DNA from: Copromyces sp. CBS 386.78
Lineage: Eukaryota; Ascomycota; Sordariomycetes; Sordariales; Sordariaceae
Length of the DNA stretch: 64,000 nucleotides
NCBI GenBank assembly: GCA_030685235.1
Contig: MU839234.1
Location: 35,586-99,585 of the forward strand
Direction of reading: 5' to 3'
Below the pieces are notes generated by a model. It worked only from the letters and a program-made list of their open reading frames with translations, was not told the DNA's origin and searched no databases. Shown piece by piece: positions 44,200 to 55,900 of the stretch. The first letter of the stretch is position 1. Each line of letters opens with the position of its first letter. A program made the translations under genes and the position numbers.

Positions 44200-45960
44200 T
44201 ACCTTTTAATCACCTTTATTATATTAATTTCGAATATTATAATAATTTCGAAAGTAATTTCTAACGTTCTAAAAAAAAGTTTAGGATTACCCGCCAAATA
44301 ACCGACGACGCTTAATTTAATTTCAATTAAAAGAATTTCGACTATATTAACTTTAAGTCCGCTTACGATATTTTATTTGTAAAATATAATATTTTTAAAA
44401 TATAAATTTCTTCTCCTATTAATAATATAATTACGAAAATAACTATATCTTCCTCTCTTTATTAAACGGTAAAAAACCCGCCTATTTTTACTAGTAAAGA
44501 AATTAGTAGTCCCGTTCGTAGATATAAAATTTTTAAAGTTTAGCGTTTTTATATTCAATTTTAATAAAAATATAACGCCGCTCTTTATTCCTCTAAAAAT
44601 ATTAGAATTATTTATACTGCTATACTTTTAAGACTTAAAATCTTATTCGGTATTTAAAATAATTTAAATGTAATCTAATTGGACGTTAATAAAATAAATT
44701 AGCGTTAGAAAATAAACGTTAAATTTATAAAATATTTAATTTCTTATTTTTAGAACGTAAATTTTAAAATAGACGCCGGCTACTATTTATAAGAATTATA
44801 TATAAAGAATATATTTTTCGCAAATTTCGAATTTAAATTAATTAATTTAATAAATTTCTATAATTTTAATAATTTAATAAAAGTTTATTATTTCCGGAAT
44901 AAAATTAATAAACGTTTTTATAACGCTTTCGTTTACTATAACCTTCCCCTTAATAATAATTTTAAACGTTAATTTGAAATTTATTATAATATCGCTGGCA
45001 ATTTTAAAAACGCGGATTATTATTAAAAAATAGCGAACTATTTCTTTAATCCTAATAGTAGTACCGGTAATAATAGTAGTGGAAGTTGTTCTAACGCTAA
45101 ACTTTCTACTAATAATATCTTTATTAATTAAGGCGGTAATAAAATAAATTTAAACGCCGTTAATTTTATAATTTTTATTTATAAAAATATTCTTAATTAA
45201 CGTTCCTATAATAATTTTTACTATTATTATAATAAACCCGGCTATATCGCCCGCAATTATACCGCTTCGGTCAATTATAGTTCTTAAAACCCCTAATATT
45301 CCATTAGTAAAAAATTAAAGAATAAAATTCATAGTAAAGGTTGTAATTAAAAGTAGGTCCGCGCTACCGATATTACGTTAATTACCCTAACTACTCTAAC
45401 CGCTTCCGCTAAACCCGCCGCTAGTAGAAAATATTATAATAATTAAAAAAACGTTTAACTTCTATATATAATCGTATATAAAAATTTGGCCGGGTTATAT
45501 TTAAGAGATAAACTTTAGGCTCTATAGAATTAAAGGTTTTAATGGAAATTAAAATTTAATCGTTAAATATTTCTATTTCCCTAAATTTAATATTTTTATT
45601 TTCTTATATCGTAACCCATTTGCATAAAGACTATTATATTACCTTTATTAATAGCGGTTACTCCGCTTTTATATTTATTAATCACTCCTTTATTATTAAG
45701 AATAACCTTCCCAATTTCTAATTATCAAAAGCGAAGAAATTCGTTTTTATTAATAAAGTAATTAAAGGTATTATTTTTAAAGGAATAATAATTAAACTTT
45801 AAATCGGCTATTATAAAGAAATTATTACTTTCCTAATTTATAATATTTTTAAAAAGTACTTAATTATCTTAGGCTTCCTATAAATATAATACTATCGGTT
45901 AAAAATCGACTACGAGCAATATAATATATATTTTAATTATACTACTTACCGAAGCCGCTA
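44200..45960 (+). mobile_element. Ty3/gypsy-like gag-protease relic 1 (RIP-mutated)
   Basis: At 45219-45260 the codons read YYYYNKPGYIARNY. Reversing RIP-type changes gives a CX2CX4HX4C zinc knuckle (positions 1, 4, 9 and 14), the nucleocapsid signature. At 45647-45682 comes INSGYSAFIFIN, a retropepsin active site whose Asp codon has become Asn. In the same frame at 45860-45883 is LIILGFL-stop, a decayed PIILGLPW. The Asp to IILG distance (70 codons) fits a Ty3/gypsy protease. No reverse transcriptase or integrase remnant follows; the element is cut near 46165. Confidence 0.75.
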
Positions 45961-46165
45961 TTTATTAACGGATTTCCCTAAATACTAGATAATAATACTT
46001 AGAACCCTTATTAATTAAATTTTAATAATTTCCGTCCGCTAAATACTTATCCTACTAATTAAGAAAGAAGAGATTAAATCTCCCTCTCTAATTATTAAGA
46101 AGGAGGAAACCGAATTTCGCCTTCTAGCTATTAAGAAAGAGAAGATTAAAAAAATCGCGGCGGAG

Positions 46166-46422
46166 CCCGCTCTAAAACTATCACAGGATTACCTGTGATG
46201 GCACATAGCACTGGGCACTGCATGGTCGAGTCCATTAGCCATTGGCCAATAGGACTGCATGCACGCACGCACCAGTGGGCCTCGGTCTGGATCCTAAGCA
46301 CGGCACAGCCTGCCCTATATCCAGACCGCACTCCTTCCTAATCTCAGTCAGACTTAGCTGGGCCTCCGAAACCCCACTCGCGACCCCACCTACCACTTTC
46401 TACGGCAGCAGGTCTGAGCGGG
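46166..46422. other. Non-RIP island bounded by a 7-bp inverted repeat
   Basis: About 257 bp with normal CA/TG frequency inside the RIP block. It is bordered by CCCGCTC (46166-46172) and GAGCGGG (46416-46422) and contains the perfect palindrome ATCACAGG-ATTA-CCTGTGAT at 46180-46199. It may be a short insertion too small for RIP (duplicates under about 400 bp usually escape), a later arrival, or unique DNA. No coding content supported. Confidence 0.6.
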
Positions 46423-46849
46423 TTTTACATTTTTTAACCGTTAGCTATAGAGTAATAAAAAAATTGTACGAAGATTTTATTCTAATCGGAGTATAACCTT
46501 TAAGTCTACTCTAGTTGGAATAAAATTAACCGCCCCTATTATATTTAACTACTCAATTAATAAATAATTCTAATTAAAGTAAAATATATTAAAGTACTAT
46601 ATTTAATTTATTCGACCTACCTAATATAATAGAACCTTCGTTTTACGAAACGCCCCTTCCGCCTCTACTTAATAATTAATTTATATTTATATTTAATTTG
46701 TCTAACCTTATATCCGAATTAATTAATTTCTAAACTAATCCTATTCGCTATTCGCCTATTCTAAATTTCGATACTTCGAATCCGACCCTTACCCCTATTC
46801 TATATATTCTATTAATTATTCTTAAACTACCGGAATATAATTACGACCT

Positions 46850-49500
46850 TAATTAATCCTTAGCCTATAAAATTAAAGAGTATTAGTCTCGCCTTTATTT
46901 TAAGAGGGGTATATTAAAACAGTTTATTCGTAGTTAGGTAAAAGTAATTCGAAATAATAATTAGTTATTTAGAACCTATATTAAAGAATTTATTAATTCC
47001 TTATATAATAAAAATATATATAAAATTTTCCTTTCCTAAAACGTTATTATCCGATTTAAGGATAAGAATAATTCGTATAACGTAGAAACTCTTAGTCGGG
47101 AACTTAATCGGAAATTGATATTTCTCTTCCAAAAATGTAAACCTAAAAAGACGAAAAATAATAAAAATAAACCTAAAAATACCGACCTTAAATCTATTAA
47201 TTTTAATTCCCAACCCGGAAATTCCGAATTACAATATCCCGAACCTAAAGATATTAAAATTATAGACCTATAGCCCAATAATTTCGAACTATTCTCGTTA
47301 TTTATTAAATTTAATATTTCTTCTATAGTTAAGGGTAATACACTATATAATATTGAAGATTTATATAGTATATAATAGATTTTAAATATTGTCCGGCAAA
47401 ATATAATACAACTTCAATTATACGCCCCTTAATTATATTTATTCTTTAAAAGTTTAATATCGTACTAGTATATTTAATAACCAAAATACAAAGGCCGAAT
47501 TCGTTACGACGAATTTACTTTATTTTATATTTATATAATTTTTACAATTTTTATAAATATTCGCGCCCTCCGTAATTCGGATTTTTTTTCTTAAATTATA
47601 GGCCTTTATTTACGTATAAACGGCGTTACGAAACGTATTTAAAATATATTAACTAAATTCGGTATTTATATTTCGTATAGTAGGACAATTCTAATTATTA
47701 AAACGTTTACTACTATTATAATAATTAGTTCGGACTTTAAATATTTATTATAATTAAATTAATATTTTTAGTAAAATTTTAAACGTATTATATCTAATCC
47801 CGGTCTTATCGTTATTTATAATAATTATAATTATTTCAATATTATATAAAGTTTTAATATTAGTCAATAAAATATTATACGCAACTTTACAATTTATTTA
47901 TTAATAAATAATCCCAATATCCTTAAACCCTTTCGACTAAATTAATTTTAATTTACCGTTTAATTCTAAACGGGTTAAATTATTTTTTTATTTACTCCGA
48001 CGCTATATATATTTTATCCTACTATTAATTCTTTTATTATTAAAAAATTACAAATTTTATTTTTTATTATTTATAAATAAAAAAGTTTACTTATTTATCC
48101 CTTCCCTAAAGTAAAATATTATCAAATATTTAAAAATTTTATTCTCTAAACGCCTACTATCGACGAAAACGAGGGTAAATTAATTAGTATTTATTATTTA
48201 TATAATAAATTATTCTTCGGCTTATTAGGGATAAATTAAAAATAATTCGGCGATAAGCTCTTTTTCGTTTATAGCGACTAGAAGACGATATCATTTATTT
48301 ATAAAATTATATCGGCTTAATTAGAGGCGTAATTTAAATATAATTAGAAATAGTAAATAATATCCGTTCTAGCCTTTTTTTATATTAAATTCAATTTTAT
48401 TAATTTAATCTTCCAGTATTTCTAATTTTTAATTGAGTAAGATACCTACTGACTTAATAGGGCGAAGAATATAAAATAATAAAAAATTGAATTTTACTAC
48501 AGATTATAACTTTTTTATAATATATTCTATTTTAAGATCTTCGCTTTCCTTATATATAACCTTATTAATAATAAATTTTTCGACGCCGGTCTTCTAAATA
48601 AGAAAATTATAAGGGCGGCTATTATAAATACTTTTTAGATTAATAGCTTATTTTATCTTTTTACGTAATTTAATTGCGTATACGCCGAAATATTTACTTT
48701 AGAGGAGTATACTAGTAAATACTTTAATAATAGCGATTATATAAATATATAATTATATAGCGTCTATTAATATTTATATACTATCTAGGTATTTATTGTT
48801 CTTATTTATACTATTAAGTTTAGAAATTATAATATTCTTTAATAAATAATTAATTTTCTGCCCCTCTTCTTCTATAACGGGAAGAATATAAATTATAGGC
48901 CCGAAATATTTTACTTCTTATAATTATTACGTTTAGAAGTATTTGACCGTATATTGTTTAAAGTTATTTTAAAGTTTGGATTAGTATAGTATACTATAAT
49001 TAATAATAGTTAGAAAGAAATCGATTTAATATTAGAATATATTAATCGCTTTTTTATATTCGATATTAAATACTATAAGAATTCTACTTATAATATTAAA
49101 TTTACCTTAATTAAAATATTTATTATCGGGCCCTTTATTATAATTATTTGTAAAGTAGTTAAATTGGAATTCGGGCGACCTAGTAGTAGTAAGTATATTA
49201 ATCCGTTTATTAACAAAAATATTATTAATTACGTTTATAAGATTTATAAGAATAGGTTCGCGACCCGGCGTTATAAATCTTTAGATTCTGCTAATTTTAA
49301 TATATTAAATTTGCGATAAGAAAGCCTATATATTTTATTTGCGGGAGTACTAGAGTAATTTAATAATAAGGAAGTACGGCCGGAATATAGAAAAGATTAA
49401 AAGTACTTTGGTCTTTCTAAATATAAGGATAATAATCTTCTTATAATTAATAATATATATAATATATCCGACTTTAATAAGAATAATAGTAAATTAATTT
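46850..49500 (+). mobile_element. RIP-mutated relic of a DUF6589-type ORF
   Basis: One continuous frame with stops only of RIP type links FGDKL (48246-48260), ISVLAFFYIKFN (48360-48395; the family has a WLIPVPGLFH-like segment here) and EIDLILEYINR...DIKYYKNSTYNI (49017-49090; the family has ...EHLN...DMKHHxNSTHD). The segments keep phase over more than 750 bp. DUF6589 proteins are a large fungal family of unknown function, often present in many copies and mobile-element-like. Upstream sequence from about 46850 (YQSRLYFKRGILKQF) may be its N-terminal part. Family assignment is from remembered motif order and should be tested by profile search. Confidence 0.45.
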
Positions 49501-49926
49501 AATTAATAATTATTTTAAGCTATATATAGCTTAGTATACCCCTCCTTTATATTCTAGCGAAGGCCTATATTTTAAAGTTTAAAGTAATATTTTATCGGTT
49601 TTTAATTAATATAAATATAATTTACCTTTTAAATTTTGCGTAATAATAAATTTTATTTCTATTAGAGTTACTATATAATATTTTATTATATTTCCCTTCT
49701 TATTATTCTACGGACTTATAAATATAGGCGAAATTTTACTCCGATCGGAGTTATTTCTAGCCGATAAGTAAATAAAGCGCTAATTATTAGTTCGTTTACT
49801 AAGTATATTATTTTTTTAGTCTGATAATAATTAGTAGTATAGATTTACTTTAATTTGCGGTAAGCGTTATTTAAATTAGGTTTGTATAATTAAATAGATT
49901 ACGTATAATGAAGGTTGTTTATTAAT

Positions 49927-50275
49927 TGTATATATATTTACTGGTATATAGGGATTTATTCTTTTAATTTCGCTAGTTGTTATTGTTCGGTCGTTGGTTT
50001 AATATTATAGGATTATTTATAATAATTAGTAACGAATATTTTAAATGAGCATTATCTGAATTAGGTTTAATATAGTTAGTTAGTCGCTTATTGGTCGTAT
50101 ATATATTTACCAGTATATAGGGATTTATTCCTTTAATTTCGCTAGTCGTTATTATTCGGTCGTTAGTTTAATATTATAGGATTATTTAATTTATAGTAAT
50201 TAGTAACGAATATTTACTTTATTTTTAAATGAACGCTATCCGAATTAGGTTTAATATAATTAATTAGTTTATATA
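49927..50275 (+). repeat. Tandem duplication, about 169-bp period, diverged by RIP
   Basis: The stretch starting GTATATATATTTACTGGTAT at 49928 recurs at 50097 as GTATATATATTTACCAGTAT and continues in parallel through the TTCGCTAG, ATTATTCGGTCGTT and GAATTAGGTTTAATATA blocks. Differences are nearly all C/T or G/A transitions plus two short insertions. It may be subterminal or LTR-derived. Confidence 0.8.
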
Positions 50276-52960
50276 GTATAGTTAATTAGTCTATACGCTA
50301 TACCCTTCTCCTATTTTTAATCCTTCCTTCCTTCTTCTTATAACTTTTTTTCTTTTCTTATAATTTCTCTTTTCTTTTTATAATTAATTAGCTTTTATCC
50401 GTTCTAGAGTTATTAATTTTATTAGTAGTATTAAGTTAATAATTCCCTCTAAAATAAAATTTGCTAATAGTATACTATAACGTTTCCTAAATAAATTAAA
50501 AATAAAATTAATAAAATATTCTATATTACTATCCTAATTAATATTAATTAATTATAGTTATTATAGTATCCGCCGTTCGAATAGTATTATAACCCGGTTG
50601 CGAATAACGCCGCAACGGTAGCTAATAATAATTTGAAGTTGGTTACGTTAGGGTACTTTAATTATATTAAGTATTATAATTTGAATACCGTCTATAATAC
50701 TATCCCGGATATTTTATAATAATTAAACGGCGGAGACTTTTCTTTCGTTAAAAGGGATTTAAAAATATCGGTAATAATAGACTGGGAATTCGCTAAATTT
50801 TAGAAGGCTATATTAATTAATTAAACGTTAGTATATTAATTAAATCTTTCTACAATTAGGGTTAAAGCTTTGGAATTTGCTACTTTAGTTAAATATAAAT
50901 TTAAATTTTTATTAATATTTAGATTATAATTATAAATTTTATTTACTTTTATTCTTTGTTTATAATAAAGTAGATTTTATTCCCGTAAGAATTATTATAA
51001 TAATTTTTATAGGAGTAAAATCTACTTTCTATCCTGCTTATTTTAATTAGAGTAAAATATACCTTAGTTTTATTAAGCGGTATTTAATATCCGAAATTAG
51101 AGTAGTACCCAAAATACTTAATTTATTAGAACTCCTTTAATAGATATATATTAATAAAAAGTAGTAGTTAATTAGTTCGGGCCCTTAGTTAATTTTAAGA
51201 AGCTAAATCCTACTAAGAATTAGGATAGTATTAAATTTCTAGAATTATATTAGAAACTATATATAAAAATTATTAATAGTTTTAACGACTTTAATATTAT
51301 ATATATTATAAAAGTAATTTCCGACGCACCCTTCGAATTTTTACTAACCCGGGCCGTAGCAATTTAAAATAGTAATTTCGACTTTCCTACGCCTAAGGTC
51401 GCCGCTAACGATATTTATTTATATAAAATTAATATTGCTAATTTCTTTTTAATTTTATATAAAATATTTATATTACCCCATTACTAAGGCCCGCTACGTT
51501 ATTAGTAGAATATTATAGAAGAGAGTACTTATATTCGTAGAAATTATTACATTAATAATTAATTTAAAATATTATAAACTTTTACCTTTTTTCTATATAG
51601 AAAGTAGGGTAAAATTGCCCTAAATTCTATGCGCGCGATTAGGGGCGGTAATATTTTAATTAGCGGGTTACGAGTATTTGTAATTTCGGCGGATATTAAT
51701 TTTACGCCGGTTGGGGTAGTAGAATAAATTATAAAAATTTAATTAAATATTATATTTATATTATTTAAAAAATACATTTTCGCTTAATAAGAAAAGTAGG
51801 AGAAGGATTATTAATTTTATAAATTAAACCGGGATAAATTTAAAGCTTTTAGGTATTTCGACTACTAGGCCTATTATATTTACTAATTTAATATTTTTAT
51901 AACATTTAATACCTTAATTTATAATTTAAAATATAATACCGATTTTAAAAATATATTAGGAAAATATAGTTCGGTTAACTTTAGAAAGGACCCCTCCCCT
52001 TATTTAAATTATAAATTATTAATAAATTTATTAAATAATTTATAAAATCGGTAGGTAAAAATAATAATAATTAAACCGTACATCGATACTACTTCCTTCC
52101 CCTTCTTTTATAAGGACAACGCCCTAATTTACAAATATATATCGAATTCGAATAATATAATTGAATATATCGCTTAATTAACGTAGGACCCTAAGTCGGA
52201 TTAAAAGGCTATTCGGTCCCGCATTAAAAACGAAATTACTAATAATATAATAATTAAATTATTAATTTTTAAACGATATCCTTTATCTAATTATATTCTT
52301 AATAGGGAATTAGTTATTAAAAGGATTTATATATTTAGGAAGATAATTAAAAATCTTATAGGCGAAGAAAGCAATCCACTAGTATTCGATTATAATAAAT
52401 TTAAATCGATATATAATTAAATTAATTAGGATTTTAAAAGGAAAAATAAATAGAACCTCTTTTTATATTAAATTATTAATAAGTATATTTTACTTTAATT
52501 ATAATTAATTTATTACCTATTTTAGTAGGAATAAAATCTATCCCGTATTAATTTATTATTAAATATATATATTATTTATTATATATTCTATTCCCTTTTA
52601 AAGGGTGCTATATTTACGAACGAAGTTAATATAAGTAAAACCCTTATTTATAGTACTATACTTTAAATAGAATATTTACAATTGTAGAAGATTTATTTCT
52701 AGAAGTAACTTATCTAAGTATATCCTAGTATATTAATTTTACTACCTAATCTAATTATCTAAACTTTTAACGAATTTTGGAAGTTCTTCTTTAATTTCGA
52801 TTTTTATATTTAGTTTGAAAATCCTAATTAAATAAGGGAAGGAGACGATCGGCGGGTAAAAACACTAATTTAAAATTTTTTTAATAATTTTATATATATT
52901 TACGTATAGTATTATTAATATTCCAATACGGCTAAAATTATTATTATTACTACGTATTAT
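50276..52960. mobile_element. Unidentified RIP-mutated element, left part
   Basis: AT-rich, CpA-depleted sequence with no motif I can identify in six frames. It lies immediately left of the LINE target-site repeat and should be continuous with 59777-60749 if the LINE insertion is removed. Confidence 0.4.
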
Positions 52961-52983
52961 ACTATTATTAAATATTAGACTTC
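52961..52983 (+). repeat. Left copy of the LINE target-site duplication
   Basis: The 23-bp sequence ACTATTATTAAATATTAGAC followed by TTC recurs at 59751-59776 with one extra ATT. The two copies bracket the LINE relic. Confidence 0.7.
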
Positions 52984-55900
52984 AAAAACGACGCCGAAAC
53001 CGGAAACGCCGATTTCTGGTTAGGAAGTGCTCTAAAACGAAAACGGATAACGGCAATCGACTCAGGAGGGTTATTTACCCCCTCTACAATATCCTACGAC
53101 GATTATAGCGATAGCGTTAAACCGTCGCTGCCAATAACGATTAATAAAAATACGAGTAGGCTCGAAAATAACGTCTACAACCCCTTCGGAAGCATTTCAA
53201 AATATAACGACCCCGACGCCGTACTTACTATAAAAATTTCGGAGCAGACGGAAGAAGACGATAAAATTATAAAGAAATTTATCGTTATAGCGAATAAAAT
53301 TACGGATTACGCCGCTATAACGACTAATGACCGTCGCTAGGTTCGAAAATTCCTTTTCGAATTTATAAAAATTTCTACGAAGAAAAGTAGGTCTAAAATG
53401 CCTAAGGTAAATAAAGCCGCCGAAACCTAATTTATTACCAAGAAGGATATTAATAATTTAAAGAAATTTATTTCGAAAGAAATAAAGAAAAACGCTTAAA
53501 AAGTACTAAAGAAATAAATTAATATTATCCGAAAATCGCCGGATAAAGTTAATACTACCTTCTACTACTTATTTACTATTACTATTAAAAAATTTATCCC
53601 TTTTAACTACAAATACTAATTTACTATTAAAGGGGCCTAAATTACCGCTAAATTTACTACACGTTCGAACGATAATATAAAGTAAGCTATCGAAAGCGTT
53701 TTAAAGGAAAGCTTATATAAAATAATCTACGTAACTACTAAAATAATAACGAACGGAAATTATATAATTATTTTGGACGAATTAACTAAAGATTAATATT
53801 AAAAGTATTAAATTTAAATTAAAATAATCTTTAGAAAAAAAACTATTATATTTTTAAATATTATAATTATTTTAATTAAGGGAATCCTATAAGCTAATAT
53901 TAATACGAAATAACCCGAATTAATTATATAAAAAATAAAGGCGAAGAATAAAGAGGCGGAAATTATTCGGGCTAAATTTTAGAAGAAATACAAAAGGGAA
54001 GAAAGAAGAATATTCTTAATAGAAATTACAATTATAAAAACTATAATCTTCTTTTAAAAGAATTTTTTCTTCTAGGACGGCGGTATATACGTATACGAAC
54101 TATTTTAAATTATAGCCTCCGCTTAATAATATTTTAAATATTAATATTTTAAATATATAATGAAATTCTATCGCTAAAAGGACGTTTATAATTATTATAA
54201 TAAAATTAAATATAAAGGGCCGCGTATAGGAAAAGAGAATTACTTTTCGAATAAAGATAGTTCTTTAATCTTTTATAAATTATATAAGAAATTATGGTAT
54301 TTCGCTTTTAATAAGAAGAAATACCCGCTTATAAAAGTAATTTACGCGAAAATATTTATCAATTACACTAAAAGGCTTCGTAGCTTTATTATTCGTAAAA
54401 GACTAATTAAACTAATATTAAAATTAATAATAGAAATAAAGGAAGACGTCGTAATACCCGACGTCCCTCCTAATTTCCGTTTAATTACAATTTTAGAAAA
54501 ATTATTTATAAGAGGAAAAAAAAGAGGCCGCCCTAAGAAGATTAAAAACGGCTTTCGGCCGAAATTTATAAATATAAACCCGATAAACGTTTATACCCGC
54601 TCTTAAAATATAAACGACTATACCCGTACTAATTCTATCGTTATTACGCCTTCAATTACTACTATTACTTCTAAAGAAATAATACCCCTCTAATCCGCCG
54701 TTAAATTAAAAGGAAGTTTTTTATAGGGTAATTAATAATTTAATTAAAAATATTCTATTAAAATATAGGGAAATTGTACGAGAAAAGGAAAATATTATTC
54801 GAATAGGAAGAGACTTATAATATTATAATAATTTAAGAGCCGGGTAAGAATTTAAATAAGGATATTTATTAGCCGAAGGGTAATAAATATTATAATATTA
54901 ATTATTTAAAGAAGGGTAGAATAGTAATTTATATAAATAAGAAGTAAAATTTAAAGGATTTAAATTTCTGGGTTAAAAAGGATTAGGCTATAATAATATT
55001 AAAAAATTTACGAAAATTAATAACCGTTTACTTTATTTACTTCCCTATCTTCCTTTAAAGTACGCCGGAATATTAATAGGGGTTTCCCTTCCTCGAATTC
55101 TTCAAGGAAAAACCCTTAGCCGGCCAATATATAATTATAGGAGATTATAACCTCTATTACCCCAATTAGGATTTAGAGAATAGGACTAGCCTAGGCGCTG
55201 TAAAATTATTTATATAAATACGGCGATAAGAGTTTAATTTCGTTACCCCCTGAAGGGAATTAACGAAGTTTAAAAATACAATTAAAAGGGAAAAAAATAG
55301 GATAATCGATTATATATAGATTTTATAAGGTATTAAGGCCGAATATTAAGGAGTATAACAATACAAGTAAATAGGTTCGGATTATTATTCTTAAGAAATT
55401 TAAATTTAAATAAGAAAAAAAAATAAGAAAGTAGAAGTAGAAGAAGGGTTTAATTAGAATTTAATAAATATAAAAAAAGTATGGGAAACGGCGGAAAAAC
55501 GAATATTAATCTTAGAAAGGATTAAAACGGTAGAAGAATTTGAATTAGAATTTAATAAATTCGATAGTAAATTCATTAATATTATAGAAAAGTTTATCCT
55601 ATACCGAAAGAAAAATCGGGGAACATAAGTAGACTAGTAGAATTTAGAATATAAAACGGTAATAAAGGAGGTACGGCGGAAATAATAGGCTTAATTTAGG
55701 AACTAAACGCCTTTAAATTAGAAAATTTTTATAGAAATAGCGATAAAAAAAAAGAAATTTATTATAAAAATTTAACAAGTAAAATAATATAATTATATTA
55801 TAAGCGTATTAAAAAACCCGAATAAATTTTAATTATTAGAAAGGTAGGCTAAAATATAAAGTTATTATTTAATAAATCCGCCAAAATTACTACCCTTTAA

